From an uncultured Ruminococcus sp. (GTDB taxonomy: Bacteria > Bacillota > Clostridia > Oscillospirales > Acutalibacteraceae), in assembly GCA_902800005.1 (NCBI GenBank), contig CADCCP010000005.1:1-47563 (forward strand): DNA of 47,563 bases, given 5' to 3'. Of this stretch, positions 1-8,070 are shown in pieces (the first letter of the stretch is position 1; the number at the start of each line of letters is the position of its first letter). The notes under the pieces are model-generated. The model ran no database searches and was not told the origin of the DNA. It was given only the letters and a program-made list of their open reading frames with translations. The translations under genes and the position numbers were made by a program.

Positions 1-46
1 CAAAATATAAATTTTGCGAGGTTTTTAGGTGTACTTTTTGATTTTT

Positions 47-646
47 TCACAACTTTCTGAAAATTTTTGAGTATTTTATAATCATTTCATTAATCTTTTC
101 GACATCATATTCAGATGTATTTATACAAATGTCATAATTCTTAGCGTTCATCCAGTCATTGCCTGTGTGATAAGTATAATAATCAGAACGATGTTTATTT
201 ATCTGTGCAATAATTTTTGAAGCCTCATTTTTAGAAACAGATAATTTCCTCATTATAGTTTCTACACAATCTATTTCATTTGCGTATATAAACACCTTTA
301 GCACCCTATGTCCACTATTTTTCAAAATGCGATCAGCACATCTGCCAACAATCACACAATCCCCATTATCCGCTACATCTTTTATAACTTCCGCCTGACG
401 CATAAAAATTTCCTCTTTTGATACATAGTTGTTTTTCTCCGAAGGAATAAGGTCATCAAAAATTTTCTTTTTCATATCTTCATCGTATTTTGCAAAATAT
501 TTCAAATCTATGCCTGTATTGTTAGATGCAAGATATATCAAGTTTCTGTCATAATACGGTATTTTCATCGTTTCCGACAGCATTCTACCTATTACACGTC
601 CACCACTGCCATAAGTTCTTGATATAGCTATTATTAAATTAGACAC
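47..646 (-). CDS. Cytidylate kinase-like family protein
   Basis: Predicted cytosolic P-loop kinase of the cytidylate kinase-like family found widely in Clostridia; the substrate is not known and it is not canonical Cmk. The N-terminus holds a hydrophobic strand followed by SRTYGSGG, a degenerate phosphate-binding loop, and an IVGRCADRIL motif lies mid-protein as in this family. The longest frame opens with TTG at 664, but GGGGAAGGTG lies just upstream of a GTG at 646, so I start there; this removes six residues and leaves a protein of about 199 residues. It has its own promoter and is divergent from the lipoprotein gene. Family confident, function open. Confidence 0.8.
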   Translation of the reverse strand: MSNLIIAISRTYGSGGRVIGRMLSETMKIPYYDRNLIYLASNNTGIDLKYFAKYDEDMKKKIFDDLIPSEKNNYVSKEEIFMRQAEVIKDVADNGDCVIVGRCADRILKNSGHRVLKVFIYANEIDCVETIMRKLSVSKNEASKIIAQINKHRSDYYTYHTGNDWMNAKNYDICINTSEYDVEKINEMIIKYSKIFRKL

Positions 647-680
647 ACGTTTCACCTTCCCCAAAAATTTCTTTGATTAT

Positions 681-709
681 ATTGTACTTTATTTTTCCAA
701 TTCGGTCAA
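681..709 (-). promoter_or_regulatory. Sigma-A promoter of the cytidylate kinase-like gene
   Basis: On the minus strand TTGACC (704-709) and TACAAT (681-686) are separated by 17 bp. The start codon at 646 lies about 30 nt past the predicted transcription start. Confidence 0.65.
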
Positions 710-774
710 GACCTTTTATACGAATAGTTTTTAGCTAAAAAGAAAATAATATTTTTGAAAGGAGTCTTTTAACT

Positions 775-1167
775 ATGAAAAAAGTTTTTTTATTAATCCT
801 TGCTGTAGTCGGTATAACAAGTTTTGCTTCCTGTAAGGCTAATACAAATGATTTACCGAACAATACAACTGCTCAGGCATCAAATGTCCGTCTGCCTAAC
901 AACGGCGAAGTCACTGACAGAAACGGTGTCATTGGAGATAACGATGATCTAGTCGTTGACAAAAGTGGAAAATTCCAGAACAGCACGACAGATATGAACA
1001 AAATTGGCAATACCGTCAACAATGCAGCAAGAAACACCGGTGACATGGTTAATAACGCTGCACATAATGCAGGTGACATTGTCAATCATACTGCCGATAA
1101 AATCGGAGATACTGTTCAAAACATTACCGACAATGTTGGTGACACTGTAAAAAATGCCACAAGATGA
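775..1167 (+). CDS. Small lipoprotein with LEA-like 11-residue repeats
   Basis: Unrecognised 130-residue exported protein. It has a lipoprotein signal: MKK, a hydrophobic core, and FASC with the lipidated Cys at residue 20. Residues 21-76 are polar and low in complexity. Residues 77-130 are five successive 11-residue units of the form (I/T/A/V)-G-(N/D)-x-V-x-N-x(4), for example TGDMVNNAAHN and VGDTVKNATR. This periodicity is that of LEA/apolipoprotein-like amphipathic helices that lie on membranes or protect proteins. A strong ribosome site (AAAGGAG) precedes ATG and a terminator follows, so it is a single-gene unit. A cell-surface, membrane-hugging role is inference. Confidence 0.75.
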   Translation: MKKVFLLILAVVGITSFASCKANTNDLPNNTTAQASNVRLPNNGEVTDRNGVIGDNDDLVVDKSGKFQNSTTDMNKIGNTVNNAARNTGDMVNNAAHNAGDIVNHTADKIGDTVQNITDNVGDTVKNATR

Positions 1168-1177
1168 GATAGTTTTT

Positions 1178-1207
1178 AAGGAGCTGAAAAATACAGCTCC
1201 TTTTTTA
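1178..1207 (+). terminator. Rho-independent terminator after the lipoprotein gene
   Basis: Stem AAGGAGCTG / CAGCTCCTT with a 7-nt loop followed by a run of T. It sits between two convergent genes; the T run favours the plus strand. Confidence 0.85.
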
Positions 1208-1220
1208 TGATTTCAATTTA

Positions 1221-2117
1221 TTATTTTGGGGAATGTTTTTGCTTGATGATCTGTTCAAGCTGCATCTTTGAAAATCTATGCTTTTTCTTACAGAAATGGC
1301 ACACTGCTTCTGCAAATCCTTTTTCATCTGCAAGTGAACGTATATCGTCATCGCTAAGCGTTATAAACGCATTGATAACTTTTTCCCTACTGCATGAACA
1401 AGCATAATGTATAGGCATTTCATCAAGAACTTCCACTTCAAATCCGTTCAAAGCCTTTTCACATATTTCTTTGATAGTCATTCCTTTTGCCAACATCGTT
1501 GTCATAGGTTCAAGTTCGCTCACATTTTTCTCTATTTTGTCTATCGTTTCATTATCCGCACCGGGTAGGAGCTGTATGAGCAAGCCTCCTGCAAGCATTA
1601 CTTCATGTGTTTTTTTATTCAACAAAACACCTAATGCACACACTGTCGGTATTTGTTCACTGGTAGCATAATAACTTGTTATATCTTCAGCAATTTCGCC
1701 TGACACAAGTTCTACCTGTCCTATATACGGCTCACCTGTGCCGTAGTCTCTCATTACATTTAAAATACCTGTTTTTCCTACGGCCTTTGCAACATTCAAT
1801 TTACCGTTGGAATAATATTCCGTCGGGCAGTCAGGATTTTCTACATATCCACGAACATTTCCTTTACTATCCGACACAGCGATAATAGCACCTGTTTCGC
1901 TATTATCGCCTTTTATTCTCAATGTAATGCTTGCATTGTCCTGTTTGAGCTGATTACCCATGATTGCAACGGCTGTTAAAAGTCTGCCCAATGCAGCGGT
2001 CGCTGCAGGTGATGTAAGATGTATTTTTGCAGCAGTAAATACTAAGTCTGATGTGTCAACAGCGGCAGCCATTACAGCACCATCACTTGTAATACATCTC
2101 ATTATTCTATCACTCAT
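1221..2117 (-). CDS. hslO: Hsp33 redox-activated chaperonin
   Basis: Cytosolic holdase chaperone that is turned on by oxidation. The 298-residue length is normal. The Zn-binding redox switch is visible near the C-terminus as CSC followed about 30 residues later by CHFC, the four cysteines that release zinc and form disulfides under oxidative stress. The N-terminal domain has the family start MSDRIMRCITSDGAVMAAA. It is the last gene of the yerC-methyltransferase-hslO unit and begins one base after the stop of the preceding gene, implying translational coupling. Oxidative-stress protection fits an anaerobe. Confidence 0.96.
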   Translation of the reverse strand: MSDRIMRCITSDGAVMAAAVDTSDLVFTAAKIHLTSPAATAALGRLLTAVAIMGNQLKQDNASITLRIKGDNSETGAIIAVSDSKGNVRGYVENPDCPTEYYSNGKLNVAKAVGKTGILNVMRDYGTGEPYIGQVELVSGEIAEDITSYYATSEQIPTVCALGVLLNKKTHEVMLAGGLLIQLLPGADNETIDKIEKNVSELEPMTTMLAKGMTIKEICEKALNGFEVEVLDEMPIHYACSCSREKVINAFITLSDDDIRSLADEKGFAEAVCHFCKKKHRFSKMQLEQIIKQKHSPK

Positions 2118-2118
2118 G

Positions 2119-2865
2119 TCAAATTCTCCTTTTCCTTAATACATATACCGCTCTTTGTGAATTTTCCTTTAAATCTTCAAAACTCATATCATCATACACA
2201 GCTTCAACACAAAAGCCTGCATTTTCAGCCATTTGTCTTATTTCATCATCACTGTACGCTATTTCGGAAAATTGCTCTGTACTTCTTTTATATAATTTTC
2301 CTACACATTCAAAAAAGGTAAGTGTTATAACTACTTCATGATTTTTTTCATAATAGTCGTTTTGCCATGCACAAAATACTTTGTCCATATCATAAATATA
2401 GCACTTATCACCTAAAATATATTTATGTTTATAAATCGTATTAATATCAAACACAAACATCCCATTATCATTCAGATATTTGTTTACCCTGTCAAAAGTT
2501 TTCTGAACATCTTCTGCCGAAAGCAAATGATTTATACTGTCCAAAGTGCATATACAAGTATCGATTTTTCCAAACAATTTCAATTTTTGCATTGGCTGAC
2601 ATATAAACATTATATTTTTATTTGCTTCATAAGCCTTCTGCTGAGCAATAGAAAGCATGTCTGCCGACACATCGCAGCCAAATATATCTGTTCCACGCAT
2701 ACACAATTCCAATGTCAACGTTCCGGTTCCACATGCTAAATCGAGTGTCAAACCGGTATCATGTCCATGTTTCTTAAAAAGTTCCAAAAAATATTCAGCT
2801 CTTTTTTCGTAATCGGCATTTTCCGTGAGAATATCATAATACTCCGCAAAATACGAATAACTCAA
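2119..2865 (-). CDS. Class I SAM-dependent methyltransferase
   Basis: Small Rossmann-fold methyltransferase of 248 residues; substrate unknown. The SAM-binding glycine-rich loop DLACGTGTLTLEL is at residues 42-54 and an acidic residue after the second strand (FGCDVSADML) would bind the ribose hydroxyls. It resembles the family often lying beside yerC or nadD/rsfS genes in Firmicutes. The start is TTG, placed immediately after the TAA of yerC and preceded by GGGGGAGAGG inside yerC, so its translation depends on reinitiation. Neither small-molecule nor RNA methylation can be decided from sequence. Confidence 0.88.
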   Translation of the reverse strand: MSYSYFAEYYDILTENADYEKRAEYFLELFKKHGHDTGLTLDLACGTGTLTLELCMRGTDIFGCDVSADMLSIAQQKAYEANKNIMFICQPMQKLKLFGKIDTCICTLDSINHLLSAEDVQKTFDRVNKYLNDNGMFVFDINTIYKHKYILGDKCYIYDMDKVFCAWQNDYYEKNHEVVITLTFFECVGKLYKRSTEQFSEIAYSDDEIRQMAENAGFCVEAVYDDMSFEDLKENSQRAVYVLRKRRI

Positions 2866-3168
2866 TTAATCCTCTCCCCCATTTTTTACACGGTTTATTG
2901 TAAGTACATAGCCATCACTTCCGTATGTCAAAGCCCTGTTGACACGGCTGATTGTAGCGGTACTTGCTCCTGTTTTATCAACAATTTTGCTGTATATTTC
3001 GCCGTCATTCAACATTTTTGCAACTGCATATCTCTGTGCCATTGCCTTTATTTCAGGGACTGTACACAGATCATCAAAAAATGCGTAACATTCATCTATA
3101 TTCTTCAATGTGAGTATTGCCTTAAACAGTTCATCTGTATTTTCGTTTATTATTTTCGGATTCATCAT
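2866..3168 (-). CDS. yerC: YerC/YecD family TrpR-like DNA-binding protein
   Basis: Small TrpR-superfamily HTH protein of about 100 residues. The recognition region is KIVDKTGASTATISRVNRAL near the C-terminus and the preceding helix is EIKAMAQRYAVAKML, both hallmarks of the YerC/YecD family. The open frame extends 30 codons upstream, but those residues are not family-like, and GGCGGTGAT lies directly before two adjacent ATGs at 3168 and 3165; I take the first. It is the first gene of its operon, with a recognisable promoter ending about 35 nt upstream. Target genes are not known. Confidence 0.9.
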   Translation of the reverse strand: MMNPKIINENTDELFKAILTLKNIDECYAFFDDLCTVPEIKAMAQRYAVAKMLNDGEIYSKIVDKTGASTATISRVNRALTYGSDGYVLTINRVKNGGED

Positions 3169-3203
3169 TATCACCGCCTGTTTCAGAAGTTTACCGTAAT
3201 AGT

Positions 3204-3232
3204 ATTTTATCACATAAAAGCACGAAAGTAAA
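3204..3232 (-). promoter_or_regulatory. Sigma-A promoter of the yerC operon
   Basis: TTTACT (3227-3232) and TAAAAT (3204-3209) with a 17-bp spacer and a TG dinucleotide just upstream of the -10 box, read on the minus strand. Confidence 0.6.
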
Positions 3233-3370
3233 TAGGCAATTTTTTTATTATCCGTCACAATTTTCCACGCTTTTACTGTAATATAAATATCAAATTTGTT
3301 AATAATATTATCACAGACGGAAATGATCTTTACAGATAGAGTTTGAAATGTGTATTCCGTATCCTATCCT

Positions 3371-3403
3371 CACGGTGCGAATACAATTCAAATTCTCGCC
3401 GTG
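3371..3403 (+). other. Leader hairpin upstream of the spore protein gene
   Basis: Arms 3371-3382 and 3392-3403 pair over 12 positions with one wobble and one mismatch, leaving a 9-nt loop. It ends about 30 nt before the ribosome-binding site of the spore protein gene. Role in mRNA stability or as an operator is inference. Confidence 0.5.
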
Positions 3404-3448
3404 AGATATTCCCGCTCTAAAAAAATGAAATTCAAGGAGAATAAAATC

Positions 3449-3643
3449 ATGTCTAATAATTCTAACTCTATCAATGTTCCCGAAGCAAGACAGGCTATGG
3501 AACAGTTCAAAATGGAATGTGCAAACGAAGTAGGTGTTAATCTTAAACAAGGTTACAATGGCGACTTGACATCTCGTCAGGCAGGCTCCGTTGGCGGTCA
3601 GATGGTCAAAAAAATGATCGAAGCATACGAAAGAAGTATGTGA
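3449..3643 (+). CDS. Alpha/beta-type small acid-soluble spore protein
   Basis: Coats and protects DNA in the dormant spore and is degraded at germination. The 64-residue protein has the family's conserved core: NEVGVNL, the region equivalent to the GPR protease site, then LTSRQAGSVGGQMVKKMI matching the TSRxNGSVGGxMVKKMI signature. The ATG at 3449 is preceded by AAGGAGA; the upstream in-frame extension to 3350 has no ribosome site and is rejected. A terminator follows. In relatives such genes are read by sigma-G; I could not place an unambiguous sigma-G promoter. Together with sigG in this window it shows an endospore former. Confidence 0.93.
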   Translation: MSNNSNSINVPEARQAMEQFKMECANEVGVNLKQGYNGDLTSRQAGSVGGQMVKKMIEAYERSM

Positions 3644-3661
3644 TCTTCCCTCTTATTAGTC

Positions 3662-3697
3662 AAAGTCGATCTTCTAAATGGAGATCGACTTTTTTGT
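3662..3697 (+). terminator. Terminator after the spore protein gene
   Basis: Stem AAAGTCGATCT / AGATCGACTTT (3662-3672 with 3682-3692), 9-nt loop, then T-rich tract. Confidence 0.9.
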
Positions 3698-3795
3698 TTT
3701 AACAGAATTAAATTGTGAATATTTTGTTAACAAACTAACTAAATTACTCTACTTTTTATAGTATTTTTACGGGAAGAAGAAAAAACAATTTGGCA

Positions 3796-4323
3796 TTAAT
3801 CATTCAACAGTGATAATTTTACCATACCACTCTTTCTCGTTTCTCTCATATCTATAATACGCTGATTAGAAGAGCCTCTGAAATTAAGACATAAACTCCT
3901 TAACTCTTCTATAAATCTGCCATCTACCAATATATCTGTGTTATCCAATATCTCATCTGTGCATTCTATATACCTGCAGCCCCCCTCAACTAAATCTTTA
4001 TCATATGTAAATCCTGTATATATCCATATATTTTTATCGGGCATTCTGCTTTTTATCTTCCTGATAAGTCCAACAATTGTTCTTTGATTTGACAATTCAA
4101 ACGGTTCTCCTCCAAGAATCGTCAAACCATCATAATAGTCTTTTGATAATTCTTCTAAAATAAATTTTTCTATACTCTCTGTATATAGTTTACCATATTC
4201 AAAATCCCATGTCTGAGGCTGAAAACAACCTTTGCAGTGATTGGTACAGCCGGAAACGAATATACTCAATCTTATCCCTGTACCATTAGCGGTATCTGCT
4301 GTGAGTATCTCCCCTATATGCAT
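3796..4323 (-). CDS. nrdG: Anaerobic ribonucleotide reductase activating protein
   Basis: Radical SAM activase that installs the glycyl radical on NrdD. The 175-residue protein carries the [4Fe-4S] motif CTNHCKGC (C-x3-C-x2-C) at about residues 30-37, preceded by the typical TANGTGIRLSIFVSGC segment, and GGEPF for SAM binding at about residue 93. It lies just downstream of nrdD on the same strand, but a hairpin with T tract separates them, so it may be produced at a lower level than NrdD. Confidence 0.96.
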   Translation of the reverse strand: MHIGEILTADTANGTGIRLSIFVSGCTNHCKGCFQPQTWDFEYGKLYTESIEKFILEELSKDYYDGLTILGGEPFELSNQRTIVGLIRKIKSRMPDKNIWIYTGFTYDKDLVEGGCRYIECTDEILDNTDILVDGRFIEELRSLCLNFRGSSNQRIIDMRETRKSGMVKLSLLND

Positions 4324-4345
4324 ACAAATCCCCCCTGTTATCTTG

Positions 4346-4380
4346 CAAAAAAGCCCGACATTTTTGAAACATCGGGCTTT
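4346..4380 (-). terminator. Terminator-like hairpin between nrdD and nrdG
   Basis: On the minus strand AAAGCCCGA and TCGGGCTTT form a stem followed by TTTTTT. It would stop or attenuate transcription after nrdD; no separate nrdG promoter is visible in the roughly 25 nt left before its start codon. Confidence 0.75.
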
Positions 4381-4389
4381 GCAATGATT

Positions 4390-6582
4390 TTATGCTATAA
4401 CGGAATTAGAAAGGTGAAGCACTCTTTCTTTGATTTCCTGTGTACGTCCCTGATTCCAAAATTGTGTACCTATATAACCGCAAGTTCTTCTTGCAACATT
4501 CAGCTTATTTTCATCCCTATTGCCACAATTCGGGCATTCCCAAACAAGTTTACCATGTTCATCATTAACGATCTGTATTTCGCCGTCATATCCGCATACT
4601 TGGCAATAATCACTCTTTGTATTAAGTTCTGCATACATGATATTTTCATAAATGAACTGCATCACTTTCAAAACAGCTTCTATATTGTTCTGCATGTTCG
4701 GCACTTCAACATAACTTATCGCTCCGCCAGGTGAAAGTGTCTGGAATTCGGATTCGAGCTTCAGTTTATCAAACGCATTTATTTTTTCTGTTACATGGAC
4801 ATGATAGCTGTTTGTCACATAATTTTTATCGGTAACACCTTTTACTATACCGAAGCGTTTCTGAAGTGACTGAGCAAATTTATATGTTGTACTCTCAAGA
4901 GGCGTACCATATATACTGTAATCGATATTTTCTTCTTTCTTCCACTTAGCACAATATTCATTGAGTTTTCTCATTATCTGGAGACCGAGTTGTTTTCCTT
5001 CTTCTTCCGTCAGTTTCTTTTCTATCAGACTGTAAACGCACTCCCACAAACCTGCATATCCCAAAGAAATCGTTGAATATCCTCCGTAAAGAAGTTTGTC
5101 TATAGGTTCACCTTTTTTAAGTCTTGAAATAGCACCATACTGCCACAAGATCGGTGCTGCATCAGACAACGTACCTTTAAGTCTTTCATGTCTGCATCTC
5201 AATGCTCTGTGACACAGTTCCATTCTTTCATTAAATATCTCCCAGAACTTTGTCATATTTTTTTCAGCCGAAAGTCCTATATCCACAAGATTGACTGTAA
5301 CAACACCCTGATTAAATCTGCCGTAATACTTCGGTTTTCCATTTTCATCTACATAAGGGGTAAGGAAACTCCTGCATCCCATACAGGTATAACAGTGACC
5401 GTCACCATTTTTATCTATCTTATTTTTCAACATTACTTTTTCTGATATATAATCCGGCACCATTCTCTTTGCAGTACATTTTGCCGCAAGTTCCGTAAGA
5501 TACCAATATTTGCTGTCAGGGGTGATATTGTCTTCTTCCAATACATATACAAGTTTCGGGAAGGCAGGCGTTACCCATACACCGGCTTCATTTTTGACAC
5601 CCTTATGACGCTGACGAAGTGTTTCTTCGATAATCATTGCAAGGTCTCTTTTTTCATTTTCATCTTTTGCTTCGTTAAGATACATAAATACCGTTACAAA
5701 CGGAGCCTGACCGTTAGTTGTGAGCAGGGTAACAACTTGATATTGTATAGTCTGTACACCTTTTGTGATCTCTCTTTTAAGCCTTTCTTCAACAATGGAA
5801 TTGATCTTTTCATCATCTATCTGTAATCCCATTTCATCAAGCTCTGCAAGGAATTCTCGTCTTATTTTCTCCCTTGATATTTGTACAAACGGTGCAAGAT
5901 GTGTAAGGCTTATGCTTTGACCACCGTACTGATTACTTGCGACTTGTGCAATGATCTGAGTAGCAATATTACAGGCTGTTGAAAAACTGTGAGGTTTCTC
6001 AATAAGCGTTTCACTGATGACCGTACCGTTCTGGAGCATATCCTCCAAATTAACAAGATCACAGTTGTGCATATGCTGTGCGAAATAATCCGTATCATGA
6101 AAATGCAGGATACCTTTTTCATGAGCCTCACTTATCTCGGCAGGCAAAAGCACCCTTTTTGTCAGATCTTTGCTGACCTCACCAGCCATGTAGTCACGCT
6201 GTACACTGTTCACGGTAGGATTTTTATTTGAATTTTCCTGTTTGACTTCCTCGTTGTTACACTCGATAAGTGTCAGTATCTTGTTATCCGTTGTATTGGC
6301 ACGTCTTATAAGAGAACGGTTATAGCGATATTTTACATAGTTCCTTGCAAGTTGGAAAGCACCCTTTGACATTATCTGATCTTCGACCATATCCTGAATT
6401 TCTTCCACAGAAACAGACCTGCCCATTTTACTACACTTATATTCCACATAATCGGCTATTTCACTGATCTGTTCCGGAGTTAAATATCTCTTTTCGGATG
6501 CATTGTTTGCCTTTGTGACAGCATTGATGATCTTGGCTCCATCAAAGGTCTCCTCTGATGAATTCCTTTTAATTATCTTCAT
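4390..6582 (-). CDS. nrdD: Anaerobic (class III) ribonucleoside-triphosphate reductase
   Basis: Makes deoxyribonucleotides without oxygen using a glycyl radical. The 730-residue protein has an N-terminal ATP-cone (MKIIKRNSSEETFDGAKI onward, residues 1-90) for allosteric activity control, the catalytic barrel, a C-terminal zinc site (YCQVCGY and ECPNCGN) and the glycyl radical loop RRTCGYIGTQFWNQGR about 25 residues from the end. Length and motifs are complete. The promoter region carries two NrdR boxes, so repression by NrdR when deoxynucleotides are plentiful is expected. NrdG follows on the same strand. Confidence 0.98.
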   Translation of the reverse strand: MKIIKRNSSEETFDGAKIINAVTKANNASEKRYLTPEQISEIADYVEYKCSKMGRSVSVEEIQDMVEDQIMSKGAFQLARNYVKYRYNRSLIRRANTTDNKILTLIECNNEEVKQENSNKNPTVNSVQRDYMAGEVSKDLTKRVLLPAEISEAHEKGILHFHDTDYFAQHMHNCDLVNLEDMLQNGTVISETLIEKPHSFSTACNIATQIIAQVASNQYGGQSISLTHLAPFVQISREKIRREFLAELDEMGLQIDDEKINSIVEERLKREITKGVQTIQYQVVTLLTTNGQAPFVTVFMYLNEAKDENEKRDLAMIIEETLRQRHKGVKNEAGVWVTPAFPKLVYVLEEDNITPDSKYWYLTELAAKCTAKRMVPDYISEKVMLKNKIDKNGDGHCYTCMGCRSFLTPYVDENGKPKYYGRFNQGVVTVNLVDIGLSAEKNMTKFWEIFNERMELCHRALRCRHERLKGTLSDAAPILWQYGAISRLKKGEPIDKLLYGGYSTISLGYAGLWECVYSLIEKKLTEEEGKQLGLQIMRKLNEYCAKWKKEENIDYSIYGTPLESTTYKFAQSLQKRFGIVKGVTDKNYVTNSYHVHVTEKINAFDKLKLESEFQTLSPGGAISYVEVPNMQNNIEAVLKVMQFIYENIMYAELNTKSDYCQVCGYDGEIQIVNDEHGKLVWECPNCGNRDENKLNVARRTCGYIGTQFWNQGRTQEIKERVLHLSNSVIA

Positions 6583-6645
6583 TTTCCCATCTCCGTATTA
6601 CAAAAAAATTTCCGTTAACTATATATTGACGTTTTTTTAGCAAAA

Positions 6646-6694
6646 CCACAATATATAGTATCTGTCCATATATGATACCACATTATATTGTGGT
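6646..6694. promoter_or_regulatory. Pair of NrdR boxes
   Basis: Two sites resembling the NrdR consensus ACACWATATWTWGTGT: CCACAATATATAGTA (6646-6660) and ACCACATTATATTGTGGT (6677-6694). Centres are about 32 bp apart, three helical turns, the spacing known for NrdR pairs. The upstream box fills the spacer between -35 and -10 of the nrdD promoter, and the downstream box lies at the transcription start. Confidence 0.85.
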
Positions 6695-6700
6695 TTGCAA
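6672..6700 (-). promoter_or_regulatory. Sigma-A promoter of nrdD
   Basis: TTGCAA (6695-6700) and TATCAT (6672-6677), 17-bp spacer, which is itself an NrdR box. An untranslated leader of about 80 nt precedes nrdD. Confidence 0.7.
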
Positions 6701-6722
6701 GTGTTTTATGAGAAAATTTTCG

Positions 6723-7994
6723 TCACAATTTTTTATTGTCTTCTGAGGTTATCAACACGACTGTTACGGAAATTATCCTTTGATCTTCTATATCATTCAC
6801 CGTCACTGTCAGATCTTTGTAATTAAATGTATCATTTTTAGCAGGAATATCCCCCATCTGTTCGATCACCCAGCCTCCGACAGACTTGCTGTCGGTATCG
6901 ATATATTTCACATCCTTGTCTATCAGATCAAGCATATCACTGATATTCATATCTCCTGCTATCTCATATTTATTATCGTCAATTTTTTTGAATTTGTTTT
7001 CTACTTCTTCATCCTCGTCCCATATATCTCCCACGAGCTGTTCAAGCAGGTCTTCCATTGTCACGATACCCATTGTGCCTCCGTAATCATCTGTTACTAC
7101 AGCCATGTGCAGACGTTTGTGTTTAAAGTCTGCGAGTAATGAGGATAGTTTTTTAGAGCGGTATATAAAATATACAGATTGTATAAGTTTTGTTATATCA
7201 GGGTACTCTACTTTCAGTAATTGTTCCAAATAATCTCTGGTATGCAAAACACCTATGATATTATCCACATTGTTTTTATAGACAGGTATCCTTGAATATC
7301 TTTCCGTGAGTATAGTTTGTTTTATCTTTTCAGGTTCGTCTTCTATATCTATCGCCGTCATATCAACTCTTGGTGTCAATATATCATATGCCGTCTTTTC
7401 ATCAAATTCAAGTGCCGATTGTACCAGATCACTTTCCTGTTCTTCCAGTACGCCCTGTTCTTCAATACTCTCAACTATATATTTCAGTTCATCCTCCGTC
7501 ACAGTAGGTTCTTTTTCATTGTCGCTGCTTGAAATATTCTTTGCAACCTTGTTCAGTTTCAAAAGAATAAATGTGACAGGTGTAAGGATAACCATCAAAG
7601 CATACAGCACTGTTGCCGAATTCATACACATTTTTTCACTGTTTTCTATTGCTATATTCTTCGGCAGAACCTCTCCGAAAATCAATACAACGACAGTCAA
7701 AACAACTGTACTTGCAAGTGTTCCGTTTGCCTCTCCAAAAAACGATACAAATAATATCGTTGCCAATGCAGAAGCCAATATATTTACAATGTTATTTCCT
7801 ACCAGAAGAGTTGCCAATGCCTTTTCATAGTTTTCTGCTATTTCATAAGCTCTTTTTGCTTTTTTGTTACCGTTGTCGGCATAATTTTTCAATCTTATCT
7901 TGCTTACTGATGAGTATGCTGTTTCTGTAGATGAGAAAAATGCTGAACACATTACCAGCAAAATAATGATCCCGGCTATAAGCCATGCATTCAA
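6723..7994 (-). CDS. CNNM/CorC-type transporter-associated membrane protein (hemolysin C family)
   Basis: Integral membrane protein of 423 residues in the CNNM/CorB family, implicated in magnesium or other cation efflux. N-terminal DUF21 domain: four hydrophobic segments in residues 1-150 with the typical SAFFSSTETAYSSVSKIRL start. Then a CBS pair (about 190-320, including PRVDMTAID and RIPVYKNNVDNIIGVLH) and a C-terminal CorC_HlyC domain (about 335-420). The start is TTG with GGAG ten bases upstream. The terminator of the upstream glucosidase gene ends only about 25 bp before it, leaving no room for an obvious promoter, so expression probably relies on read-through. Confidence 0.92.
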   Translation of the reverse strand: MNAWLIAGIIILLVMCSAFFSSTETAYSSVSKIRLKNYADNGNKKAKRAYEIAENYEKALATLLVGNNIVNILASALATILFVSFFGEANGTLASTVVLTVVVLIFGEVLPKNIAIENSEKMCMNSATVLYALMVILTPVTFILLKLNKVAKNISSSDNEKEPTVTEDELKYIVESIEEQGVLEEQESDLVQSALEFDEKTAYDILTPRVDMTAIDIEDEPEKIKQTILTERYSRIPVYKNNVDNIIGVLHTRDYLEQLLKVEYPDITKLIQSVYFIYRSKKLSSLLADFKHKRLHMAVVTDDYGGTMGIVTMEDLLEQLVGDIWDEDEEVENKFKKIDDNKYEIAGDMNISDMLDLIDKDVKYIDTDSKSVGGWVIEQMGDIPAKNDTFNYKDLTVTVNDIEDQRIISVTVVLITSEDNKKL

Positions 7995-8017
7995 AAAATA
8001 TCAACTCCATTTCTTTA

Positions 8018-8061
8018 ATCAAAACAAAGTATTCCGATTCACAGAAATCGAAATACTTTGT
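8018..8061 (-). terminator. Terminator after the GH13 gene
   Basis: Sixteen-bp stem (8024-8039 with 8046-8061, one wobble), 6-nt loop, followed on the minus strand by TTTTG. Long and stable, but with a short T tract, so partial read-through into the CNNM gene is plausible. Confidence 0.75.
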
Positions 8062-8070
8062 CAGTACATA

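Noticed and set aside
1-46. Possible partial gene at the window start
   Set aside because: Too short and AT-rich to support any call.
3351-3386. Sigma-G promoter for the spore protein gene
   Set aside because: TGTATT and GAATACAA are present but spaced too far apart; no pair meets the consensus and spacing.
3311-3550. Minus-strand frame opposite the spore protein gene
   Set aside because: Antisense to a confident gene and spans its leader hairpin.
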